From: Pelotomaculum terephthalicicum JT
Lineage (GTDB): Bacteria; Bacillota; Desulfotomaculia; Desulfotomaculales; Pelotomaculaceae
Assembly: GCF_022410535.1 (NCBI RefSeq)
Contig: NZ_JAKNBL010000001.1
Span: 62,001-126,000, forward strand
DNA length: 64,000 bases
Direction of reading: 5' to 3'
Shown here: positions 49,601 to 57,735 of the stretch, piece by piece
Numbering within the stretch: the first letter of the stretch is position 1
How the letters are laid out: every line of letters starts with the position of its first letter
Program-made: the position numbers and the translations under genes
Notes under the pieces: model-generated
Databases searched by the model: none
What the model was told of the DNA's origin: nothing
Seen by the model: the letters and a program-made list of their open reading frames with translations, nothing else

Positions 49601-51541
49601 TTGATTATTCAGGATATACATTTTGACAAACTATTAAGATTGCAATCCGAGGCAGGAAAAAATTACATCAAAAATAACCGGGTGCTGATTCTTAATACCG
49701 ACGCGCTCGGCAATCTGCGCAAAGACATTATCTGTACCTTGGGTACAGAACAAGCCAAGGGGCTTTTAATTCGCTACGGTTTTTCCGCCGGTTACCACGA
49801 TGCCGCAAACTCCATGCGTGATTTTCCCTTGAGCGATAAAGCTGAAAGCTATCAGTTAGGTGTACTTTCCCACACATTTGTCGGTATGGCCCGTGTCACC
49901 CCTTTGGAGATCCAAAACAACGGAGGCAAAAGCAACTGGCTTTGCGAAGGCATATGGCATGATTCTTACGAAGCAGAGCATCACCTCAAACATTTCGGCC
50001 CTGCCACAGAACCGGTATGCTGGTCACTGGCGGGTTACGCCAGTGGTATTATGTCGGCTTTTTTTGGTGAACGGGTAATCATCAAGGAAGTATCCTGCAC
50101 TGCCAAGGGCGACCCGCACTGCCGTTATATCGGGAAAACGCTAACCCAGTGGGGTGATGAAATTCTTCCCGACCTGCGCTACTATCAGGAAACCAACCTG
50201 AGTGAAGCCTTAGAGCAGACCTACGACAAGATCCGTGAGCAAAATGAAATACTAAAACAATCTATAGCCAACTACGAGCAGATAAACAAGATGATCTTAA
50301 ACGGAGACGATCTGTCGACTATTGCCAGTACCGTGGGCCGGATCATTGGTGGAGCGATCCTTGTGGAAGACCAGTTCTTCCGGCCAGTCGCTCATTCTTT
50401 GCCCACAATGTCAACAGAAAAGAACTTGCCGGCTCAAGTATGCTCAGCCAGGGATATCTTTAACAATTGTCGCCACCGCCATCTGGCCGTCACGTTGAGC
50501 CAGGAAAAAAGACCGGTACTGCTCCCTCCGGAATCAACCAATAAACCATTCGCCAGACTTATTTCCCCGATCGTAACCGGCCAGGATATCCTGGGCTATG
50601 TTAGCGTTTTCAAAACCTCAGGGAAGTTCACCGGGCTGGCTCAGATGACCTTGGAGCGCGCAGCCACGGTTTTCGCCCTCAAGATGATGCAAACCCGGGC
50701 TGTGGCTGAAACAGAAAACCGTCTTAAAGGTGATTTTGTTGACGATTTAATCTCGGGTAACTTTAGCTCCGAAAGCTTGATTATTGAAAGAGCAAGCCAC
50801 CTCGGCTATAATCTCAGCCAGTTCCACTGTGTTCTGCTCATTAATGTGGATAACTTTTCACGATTAATTGACAATTTCATGCTGGATGAAAGGCAGCTTC
50901 TCCAATTCAAGAGCCATCTTTGCGAAACGGTTAACCTGGCGCTTAATGCCTGTAACCTTCATGGCCTGGTTACGGCAAAAGGCAATAACACTATCGTAAT
51001 CACCGCGCTGGAAGCAAATGCAACCTGTACCGGTACTGATCTGGCGCAAGCTATCCAGACAAAAGTTAGCCGGCGTTTCTCGAAACCCAAAATAACCGTT
51101 TCGATTGGTATTGGGGGTATTTGCTATGCACCCTCGGATTTCGCGCAATCCTACCAGGAAGCCCAGAAAGCATTAACAGTAATAAAAGGGCTAAACCAAA
51201 ACAATACTGTGCTTTCCTTTGACAGTCTGGGTACTTATGGCCTGCTCATACACAACTCCAACCAGCAGGACCTTCTGTCTTATATGCAGAAACAGCTCGG
51301 CAAGCTGCTGGAATACGACGCCAGGCACCACACTCAACTGACAGAGACCCTTCATCTTTATTTCAGTCATGACAGCAATATTAAAGAGGCAGCCAAGGCT
51401 GCGGCTGTCACGCCAAGCGGCTTCAAATACCGGATTAGGAAGATATGTGAAATAGGTGGCTTTACTCTGAAAGAACCGGATAAGAGATTTGATTTACAAA
51501 TGGCCTTAAAAATATGGTGCGTTAGCAGAGCTAGTGAGTAA
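49601..51541 (+). CDS. Phenol-sensing (XylR_N + V4R) regulator with PucR-type output
   Basis: 646 residues from TTG 49601 behind AAGGGGGTG (ATG 49532 has no site). An XylR_N domain (about 5-105) and V4R domain (about 115-180) are followed by a GAF-like region (about 225-355), a GGDEF-like PucR domain and a C-terminal PucR helix-turn-helix (IKEAAKAAAVTPSGFKYRIR). His91, Trp119, Cys140, Glu163, Cys166 and Cys174 reproduce exactly the spacing of the phenol-binding His/Trp and the zinc site Cys/Glu/Cys/Cys known from MopR. There is no sigma-54 AAA+ domain. Divergent from the ligase/hydroxylase operon, which it probably regulates in response to phenols. Confidence 0.88.
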   Translation: MIIQDIHFDKLLRLQSEAGKNYIKNNRVLILNTDALGNLRKDIICTLGTEQAKGLLIRYGFSAGYHDAANSMRDFPLSDKAESYQLGVLSHTFVGMARVTPLEIQNNGGKSNWLCEGIWHDSYEAEHHLKHFGPATEPVCWSLAGYASGIMSAFFGERVIIKEVSCTAKGDPHCRYIGKTLTQWGDEILPDLRYYQETNLSEALEQTYDKIREQNEILKQSIANYEQINKMILNGDDLSTIASTVGRIIGGAILVEDQFFRPVAHSLPTMSTEKNLPAQVCSARDIFNNCRHRHLAVTLSQEKRPVLLPPESTNKPFARLISPIVTGQDILGYVSVFKTSGKFTGLAQMTLERAATVFALKMMQTRAVAETENRLKGDFVDDLISGNFSSESLIIERASHLGYNLSQFHCVLLINVDNFSRLIDNFMLDERQLLQFKSHLCETVNLALNACNLHGLVTAKGNNTIVITALEANATCTGTDLAQAIQTKVSRRFSKPKITVSIGIGGICYAPSDFAQSYQEAQKALTVIKGLNQNNTVLSFDSLGTYGLLIHNSNQQDLLSYMQKQLGKLLEYDARHHTQLTETLHLYFSHDSNIKEAAKAAAVTPSGFKYRIRKICEIGGFTLKEPDKRFDLQMALKIWCVSRASE

Positions 51542-51664
51542 TAGACTTGCTTTAAACAAATATATTAAAGCTTAGTCCGTACGCCACTGGGCTAACACAT
51601 GGGTTGGCCAGATCGGCAGGATCAACAAATAATTGGCGCCGCAAATGCAGAAAGAGGTTTACTT

Positions 51665-52426
51665 ATGAAGTTTATTGAAGCTTTTTCAATAAAAAAGGGT
51701 GACGTTGTTGCCCTTGCCGGGGCAGGTGGAAAAACTACCACCACGTTTGCCATCGGGCAAGAAGCGATAAAACAGGGGTGGAAGGTGCTGCTAACCACTA
51801 CGACACGGATTTTCGCCCCTGAGCAAGAGCAGATGCTGAAGCTGATCATTGAATCTTCTCCAGAACACCTTCTGTCTGAGATAAAAAGTAACTTAGCTTC
51901 CTTTCCCCTGGTAGTGGCCGGGGTAGGGTTAGACCGGGAAAATAAACTTAAAGGCCTGGATAAAGATTTTATTGCCGAATTACCCGGCACAGGCGTTGAC
52001 TTAATTATTGTGGAAGCAGACGGGGCCGCACACAAGCCTTTTAAGGCACCCCGGGAAGGCGAGCCGGTTATGCCGGATACAGCGACATTAGTTGTGCCTG
52101 TGGTAGGAATTGATTGCCTGGGCAAGCCCCTGAACAGGGAATATACCCACCGGCCTGAAATAATTGCCAGCCTTGCCTCTATGAATATTGGTGAGTTAGT
52201 AACCGGACAGGCAGTTGCCAGAGTGCTTCTGCACAGCCAGGGCTATGGCAAAGATATCTCACAGGAAAGTCGCCGCTGGCTCCCTTTTATAAATAAAGTT
52301 GAATCAACTATTGCTCTAAACAATGCCCGTGAAGTCGCCGGCTTGCTTGGGCGGGGAGGGGCAAAGCGGGTGGCAGTCGGGGCCGCGCAGGCTGCCGATC
52401 CGGTTATAGAGGTGTTGGCATTTTAA
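51665..52426 (+). CDS. yqeC: Selenium cofactor biosynthesis protein YqeC
   Basis: 253 residues; ATG 51665 follows AGAGG. YqeC proteins have a P-loop, here ALAGAGGKTTTTF near residue 15, followed by LLTTTTRIFAPE, LIIVEADGAAHKPFKAP and VVPVVGIDCLGKPL. They belong to the gene set of selenium-dependent molybdenum hydroxylases, where selenium is used as a labile cofactor and not as selenocysteine. Close to yqeB and a molybdopterin-binding protein, as in other bacteria with this trait. Confidence 0.9.
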   Translation: MKFIEAFSIKKGDVVALAGAGGKTTTTFAIGQEAIKQGWKVLLTTTTRIFAPEQEQMLKLIIESSPEHLLSEIKSNLASFPLVVAGVGLDRENKLKGLDKDFIAELPGTGVDLIIVEADGAAHKPFKAPREGEPVMPDTATLVVPVVGIDCLGKPLNREYTHRPEIIASLASMNIGELVTGQAVARVLLHSQGYGKDISQESRRWLPFINKVESTIALNNAREVAGLLGRGGAKRVAVGAAQAADPVIEVLAF

Positions 52427-52486
52427 TCGCAGGTGTGATTCTGGCCGCCGGAGAAGCATCCCGCCTGGGGGTGTCCCAAAACAACT
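52426..52486 (+). pseudogene. mocA remnant (first about 20 codons)
   Basis: Directly after the yqeC stop the frame reads IAGVILAAGEASRLGV, the unmistakable nucleotide-binding start of MocA-type cytidylyltransferases, then breaks off at a TGA. The following bases still spell the expected PKQL if two inserted bases are removed. No start codon is in place and no further similarity follows before the next gene at 52536. An intact mocA is at 38702-39289. Confidence 0.75.
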
Positions 52487-52535
52487 GATCACTATCTCTG
52501 ACTAACGTGAAATATGACAGAAAGGCGGAGAAACA

Positions 52536-53561
52536 ATGCAAAAAGTGGATACCAAGGAAGCTGTTGGTATGGTTCTGTGTCATGACATCACGATGGTGAT
52601 ACCGGGAAAATTCAAAGGCGCTGCTTTCAAGAAAGGGCATATAATCAGAGCAGAGGACGTGCCCGAACTGTTAAAGCTAGGCAAAGATCAAATCTATATC
52701 TGGGAATGCGGCGCTGAATTTCTTCATGAAAATGAGGCCGCCCAAAGGATCGCCGGGGCTTCCGGTGGTGAGGGCACCACATTTACCGAACCCGGTGAAG
52801 GTAAGGTAAGATTCATCGCCTCTGTTACCGGACTGCTCAAAGTAGATGTGCAGGGTGTGTGCCTAGTTAACGACATTGAAGAGGTCGCCCTGTCAACACG
52901 CCACACCAACCTGATTGTAGAAAAGGGAGACATGATAGCGGCCACTAAGGTTATCCCGCTGGTTGTTAAAAGAGAAAAAATTGAGCTGGTGGAGCAGGTA
53001 TGTAAAGAACGGGGCCCGTTGCTGGAAGTAAAGGAAATACAATCATTTCGCACGGGTCTTATTACTACCGGTAATGAGGTTTATCACGGCCGGATTGTGG
53101 ACAAATTCAGCCCAGTTGTAAAGGAAAAACTTTCTCGCTTTGACTGCCCCGTTCCGTTCCACGTGATTTTACCTGACGAAACCACCCGTATAACAAAAAG
53201 TATCATGGACTTTATTAAAAAGGGCGCTGATATGGTCATTATCACCGGGGGGATGTCTGTTGACCCCGATGATGTTACCCCCAGCGGTATCCGGGCCACC
53301 GGCGCTGAAATTGTCACTTACGGCGCGCCTGTTTTTCCCGGAGCGATGTTTATTCTGGCGTACCTTGGCGCCACTCCTATCCTAGGCCTGCCTGCCTGTG
53401 TGATGTATTCCAAGGCAACCATCTTTGACCTCATCCTCCCGCGTATTCTCGCTGGCGAGCGGGTAACCAGGAGAGAAATAACAAGAATGGGGCACGGAGG
53501 CCTTTGTCTTGACTGCCCGCACTGTAGCTTTCCCTCCTGCTCCTTTGGAAAATCAGTTTAG
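52536..53561 (+). CDS. Molybdopterin-binding MoeA/MogA-like protein
   Basis: 341 residues; start follows AAAGGCGGAG. The C-terminal half is a MoCF_biosynth (MogA/MoeA) domain: GLITTGNEVYHGRI, VPFHVILPDE, ADMVIITGGMSVDPDDVTP, YGAPVFPGAMFILAYL and LGLPACVMYSKATIFD. The protein ends with a cysteine-rich tail, CLDCPHCSFPSC, suited to bind zinc or iron-sulfur. Proteins of this kind accompany selenium-dependent Mo-hydroxylases. It sits between yqeC and yqeB. Confidence 0.87.
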   Translation: MQKVDTKEAVGMVLCHDITMVIPGKFKGAAFKKGHIIRAEDVPELLKLGKDQIYIWECGAEFLHENEAAQRIAGASGGEGTTFTEPGEGKVRFIASVTGLLKVDVQGVCLVNDIEEVALSTRHTNLIVEKGDMIAATKVIPLVVKREKIELVEQVCKERGPLLEVKEIQSFRTGLITTGNEVYHGRIVDKFSPVVKEKLSRFDCPVPFHVILPDETTRITKSIMDFIKKGADMVIITGGMSVDPDDVTPSGIRATGAEIVTYGAPVFPGAMFILAYLGATPILGLPACVMYSKATIFDLILPRILAGERVTRREITRMGHGGLCLDCPHCSFPSCSFGKSV

Positions 53562-53627
53562 TATTCAATTATAAGAGCACCATTTTGGAGAACGAAAATT
53601 AATTTTTCGCTTGGGGGTGGAAAGGAC

Positions 53628-54431
53628 ATGGATAAAAACCTGATCGTGATCAGGGGAGCTGGCGACCTAGCCAGCGGAGCAGCTCACAGGCTTGTGAGAA
53701 GCGGCTTCCCCGTAGTTATGATTGAATTGCCCGAACCAATGGTTATCAGACGCACGGTTTCCTTCGCTGAAGCGGTATTCAGAGGCAAATTCACGGTGGA
53801 GGATATAACGGCCGAATTAGCCGTTACAGCGGGCGATATTGCTAAATTGTTGGAAGCCGGGAAAATACCAATCATTGCTGATCCGTCTCAATACCCTCTT
53901 AAAGCACTTCGTCCAACAGCAGCTATTGACGCAACAATCGCCAAAAGAAATATAGGAACAACCATTAATGACGCTCCAATAGTAATTGGTCTGGGGCCGG
54001 GTTTTACTGCCGGGGTGGATGTTCACGCCGTGGTGGAAACCCAAAGAGGTCACAGCTTGGGGAGAGTAATTTTAGAGGGTCAAGCTGAGCCAAATACAGG
54101 GATACCTGGTGAAATTGGCGGCTACCGGGAAGAGCGAGTCCTCCGCTCTCCGGGAAGCGGCACTTTCCACGCTGTCAGGGAAATCGGGGATAGTGTGCAA
54201 AAAGGGGAAATTGTAGCGACTGTTGACGACATGCCGCTTTATGCAACGATCTCCGGGGTTCTTAGGGGTATGCTGTACAGTAATTTAAAAGTAACACCTG
54301 GCATGAAGGTGGGGGATATTGACCCACGCAACCAGCGCGAAAATTGTTTTACCATTTCCGATAAAGCCCGGGCGATAGCCGGCGGCGTGCTGGAAGCATA
54401 TTTATTCTTACGGGGTAAAGACAATGGTTAA
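53628..54431 (+). CDS. yqeB: Selenium-dependent molybdenum hydroxylase system protein YqeB
   Basis: 267 residues. The N terminus LIVIRGAGDLASGAAHRLVR is a Rossmann-like start typical of the YqeB/EF2563 family; ELPEPMVIRRTVSFAEAVF and IGLGPGFTAGVDVHAVVET are further family segments. The family occurs almost only with selenium-dependent Mo-hydroxylases. Its last codons overlap the start of the ravA-like gene by eight bases, so the two are translationally coupled. Confidence 0.9.
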   Translation: MDKNLIVIRGAGDLASGAAHRLVRSGFPVVMIELPEPMVIRRTVSFAEAVFRGKFTVEDITAELAVTAGDIAKLLEAGKIPIIADPSQYPLKALRPTAAIDATIAKRNIGTTINDAPIVIGLGPGFTAGVDVHAVVETQRGHSLGRVILEGQAEPNTGIPGEIGGYREERVLRSPGSGTFHAVREIGDSVQKGEIVATVDDMPLYATISGVLRGMLYSNLKVTPGMKVGDIDPRNQRENCFTISDKARAIAGGVLEAYLFLRGKDNG

Positions 54432-55728
54432 AACTTCTGTTTTAAAAAAAATAATATACATTGAGGATGCTTTGAATAGTGTTTTTCTAGAAAGGGAGGA
54501 ATTAATTTCCTTAATGATCCTAACAGTTTTCTCCAGACAAAACATGTTTATCTTGGGCAAAACAGGAATTGCCAAATCTGCAATTATTAATGTTTTTTCT
54601 TCACTCATAAAGAATGTTAAAATTTTTAAGTACCTCCTGACTAAGTATACAACACCGGAAGAAATGTTTGGACCTGTATCCTTATCTGGATTAAAAAATG
54701 ATCGGTTTGCTAGAAAAATTGACAACAAGCTGGCCGACGTTGAAATTGGTTTCCTGGATGAAATTTTTAAAGGGAACAGTTCAATACTAAACAGTCTATT
54801 AATGATTGCAAACGAAAAGGTTTATGTAAATGATATAGAAATTATTAAAGTTCCCCTGATTTCCTTATTTGGCGCTTCCAACGAAGTTCCAGATGATGAA
54901 GAAATGGATGACCTGCAGGCCCTATACGACAGATTTACCATTAAATACATTAGTGAACCAATAAAAGATTTTAAAAATTTTACAAGCATGCTGCTGGTGG
55001 AAGATGACCCGGCCAAAATCAAGGAAAGTTTTAATTACGATTTCATGCTTGATTTGAATGACCTTGAATACGTATTCGGTGAATCGCAAAAAATTCAGCT
55101 TGGGCCGGAAGTAATAAATGTTCTTTATAAAATAAGGGAATTTTGCCAGGAGAATAATTATTATATATCTGACCGGAAATTTAAAAATATTGTAAAAGTA
55201 CTTAAGGTCAGCGCTCTTATTAACAACAGGAACTCAATAAAAGTTGAAGACTTATTTATTGTCCCTTTCATGGCCTGGGAGCAACCGGAGGACTATAATC
55301 TTTTAAAAAAAAACCTGGATTCAATCATAGTAGAAAGTATATTTAATAATATATTATCAAGTATTTCAATGAATATTTCAGATGCCTTCGACAATGTGAT
55401 TAAGGATTTAATATCCAATACCAGGGCTCTCTATGGGGATTACATTAAATGTAACAGCTATTTAAAAGAAAATCAAAAAAAGAAACTTTATATTCAGCAT
55501 GGTTTGATTAAAGAATATATATATAAGTTAAATAAAATTAAAAACCAGCTCGAGTTAGAGCTCGCCAACTGCTCAAACAACAAAGAGTATTTAAAAATAA
55601 CTAATTTATTCAAGAAAAAGGTTGAGTCAAATATTTCGGAAAGGCTTGATAATTTCAAGATTTACTATAATGAGCTCGAAAAGCTTGATGACAAAATATC
55701 TACATCCTTATCCGAGGGTGATAATTAA
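54424..55728 (+). CDS. ravA: RavA-like MoxR AAA+ ATPase
   Basis: 434 residues. ATPase elements are FILGKTGIAKSAIIN (Walker A, about 41-55), EIGFLDEIFKGNSSILNSLL (Walker B), sensor 1 LFGASNEVPDD and the Arg finger region DRFTIKY, followed by a long helical C-terminal part. Layout and VWA neighbour correspond to RavA-ViaA. It overlaps yqeB and is followed by the VWA gene after 2 bp. Both are clearly AT-rich and Asn/Lys-rich compared with flanking genes, suggesting acquisition by transfer. Role as chaperone for the Mo-hydroxylase system is inferred. Confidence 0.82.
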   Translation: MVKTSVLKKIIYIEDALNSVFLEREELISLMILTVFSRQNMFILGKTGIAKSAIINVFSSLIKNVKIFKYLLTKYTTPEEMFGPVSLSGLKNDRFARKIDNKLADVEIGFLDEIFKGNSSILNSLLMIANEKVYVNDIEIIKVPLISLFGASNEVPDDEEMDDLQALYDRFTIKYISEPIKDFKNFTSMLLVEDDPAKIKESFNYDFMLDLNDLEYVFGESQKIQLGPEVINVLYKIREFCQENNYYISDRKFKNIVKVLKVSALINNRNSIKVEDLFIVPFMAWEQPEDYNLLKKNLDSIIVESIFNNILSSISMNISDAFDNVIKDLISNTRALYGDYIKCNSYLKENQKKKLYIQHGLIKEYIYKLNKIKNQLELELANCSNNKEYLKITNLFKKKVESNISERLDNFKIYYNELEKLDDKISTSLSEGDN

Positions 55729-55730
55729 TA

Positions 55731-57467
55731 ATGATATTTATTGAACATGATGAATATGATCGAATGTATTTTTCTTATTTGGAACGTAAATACAAGTTAA
55801 ACAAAGATATAGATCCGCAAAAAGCAGGACTTTTCGACCAGGATATGTTATTTAGCCTATATAATATTCTTTTCAAAGAATATTATTCTTTAAAAGATCT
55901 TAACCCGAAGGAACTAACGTTAAGTGACCGAATTAAGTATCAAACTTTAAAAAATATTTCCAACACTTTCCCTATTAGAGATATAAAAAGATTCACCACA
56001 TTAAACGAGCAAAACAGCTATTTTTTTATTAAAGAAATCGTTGGTTATATTGATGAGCTTGACAGCTACGAGGATAATAAGTTAGAAGAAATATACGAAA
56101 ATATAGATATGCTTGACAGCTATACAAATGCAATCAACAAGCCAGCAAACAATAATCAGAATGATAAAAGCCGACAAGAGCCGGGAAATTCCTCCGCGAA
56201 TACTAATTCCGGTTCCGGGCAAAGCCAGTTGGATGCGATGCGGAATAATTTAGTAACTAGCATTGATAATTATATAAGTAAGAGTCTTGAAGAAATAAAT
56301 AACATAAATACAAGCAGTAAGTACGACATGGCCAAGCGGTTAAACATGTTTTGTAAGCTCAATCAATTAGCGGAATATTTGAAGGAGTTGGCCTTTCAAC
56401 AAAAGAAAGGATCAAAGGCTGCTGGCGACAGAGAACCCGGGGACAGCGCTCAGACATTATCCAGTAAATCATTCAGCGTTTTAGCCAAAATAGAAGAATA
56501 CAACCATCAGCAAAAAAATTTTACATTAAAAAGTTTTGAAAAAATAATCGAGTATGCTTCTTTAAAAATAAAAGATGATTTTATTAAAAGAAAAGAGATT
56601 TATGATAGCTTAAGAAATCTTAGATTAAATAATTATTGGGATTTATCTTTTGGTAAACTGATAGAAACAAACCCCAATTTATGCACATATATTGCAGAAA
56701 TTATCAAAAAACATCCGGAAATACTAGAAATCATAAGATGTGTTGGCAATTTGCAAGATATTAAAGAAAAGAAACGGGAAAAGGTGGCAAAGTCATCTTT
56801 TGAATGTAAAGTGAAGATACGATTGTCCAATGATCTTGCTAATATTGTACCTTTGGATTTATTATATTTAGACGATGATCTCATAGATTTATTTTATAAT
56901 AATTATTTGGAAAATAAATTATTTACTTACGAATATGAAGCCAAGGACTACCGTGGCAAAGGAGGAGTAATCGTTTGCCTTGATACCTCCGGAAGCATGC
57001 AAGGGGAAAATCTTGAAATACTAAAGGCTATCGTGTTAACCATAGCTTTGGGCGCCCTGCGCAAACGGCGTTATTTTTGTCTAATTAATTTTAGCAGTGA
57101 AATTGATTATATTTTATTACTACCAAGAAAACCTGATTTTACGGGCTTTTTTAAGTTATTAACATCGTCTTACTACGGCGGGACAAATTTTGATAAGCCC
57201 ATTCAAAAAGCGATGGAAATTATTAAAAAACACAAAAAGCACAGAAGTTCTGATGTATTTTTTTTTACCGACGGATTTGGGTATTTCAGCAAAGATACTG
57301 CTGAGCAGTTTGTAAAGTACAAAAAAGAATATAGATTTAATCTTCTTGTATTCCTGATTGATATTATTGAAAACAATAATATCTTAATCGATTACTGCGA
57401 TAAGAAATACGTGCTGTCATCAAGTAAAATACTGCAGGATATTCTGGCGGCACTTGGTCAAAGATAG
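55731..57467 (+). CDS. viaA: ViaA-like VWA-domain protein
   Basis: 578 residues. A helical N-terminal half with a low-complexity Asn/Ser/Gln/Pro linker at about 135-165 precedes a C-terminal von Willebrand A domain with an intact metal site: CLDTSGSMQGE near residue 417, YYGGTNFDKPI and FFTDGFG. ViaA stimulates RavA in enterics. Very AT-rich, like the preceding gene. The pair ends the plus-strand selenium/molybdenum accessory operon. Confidence 0.82.
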   Translation: MIFIEHDEYDRMYFSYLERKYKLNKDIDPQKAGLFDQDMLFSLYNILFKEYYSLKDLNPKELTLSDRIKYQTLKNISNTFPIRDIKRFTTLNEQNSYFFIKEIVGYIDELDSYEDNKLEEIYENIDMLDSYTNAINKPANNNQNDKSRQEPGNSSANTNSGSGQSQLDAMRNNLVTSIDNYISKSLEEINNINTSSKYDMAKRLNMFCKLNQLAEYLKELAFQQKKGSKAAGDREPGDSAQTLSSKSFSVLAKIEEYNHQQKNFTLKSFEKIIEYASLKIKDDFIKRKEIYDSLRNLRLNNYWDLSFGKLIETNPNLCTYIAEIIKKHPEILEIIRCVGNLQDIKEKKREKVAKSSFECKVKIRLSNDLANIVPLDLLYLDDDLIDLFYNNYLENKLFTYEYEAKDYRGKGGVIVCLDTSGSMQGENLEILKAIVLTIALGALRKRRYFCLINFSSEIDYILLLPRKPDFTGFFKLLTSSYYGGTNFDKPIQKAMEIIKKHKKHRSSDVFFFTDGFGYFSKDTAEQFVKYKKEYRFNLLVFLIDIIENNNILIDYCDKKYVLSSSKILQDILAALGQR

Positions 57468-57568
57468 ATTATTAGATAGGGTTTACCAAAGGATCTCGCT
57501 ATTTCTTCCGCAATAGGTCCCGCTATTTCATCATCTTTATGACCTAGCATCAGGTTGTCAAGAAAATT
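57458..57568 (-). pseudogene. Possible gene remnant behind viaA
   Basis: On the minus strand a 36-codon open stretch between a TAG and a TGA reads LMLGHKDDEIAGPIAEEIAR, which looks like protein-coding sequence, but it has no start site with a ribosome binding site and runs into viaA. I cannot name its family. It may be the end of a decayed gene displaced by the AT-rich insertion. Confidence 0.25.
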
Positions 57569-57601
57569 CTACCGTCGCATAATCCAAAATATTAGCAAAA
57601 A

Positions 57602-57626
57602 AAACTATATGGAAATTATATAGTTT
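57602..57626. promoter_or_regulatory. AT-rich 9-bp inverted repeat upstream of acyl-CoA synthetase gene
   Basis: AAACTATAT (57602-57610) and ATATAGTTT (57618-57626) are perfect complements with a 7-base spacer, 110 bp before the start of the synthetase gene. It could be an operator or a weak terminator for the ravA-viaA operon; TTTTCTCTTTTT follows 15 bases later. Confidence 0.4.
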
Positions 57627-57735
57627 AAATACCTCAACTTTTCTCTTTTTATTTATTAAAAAGGTCTTTACGATATATATTTTTAAGTGTAAATTTATTT
57701 TATGCTTTTTAAATAATCATGGAGGTCATCTTTTA

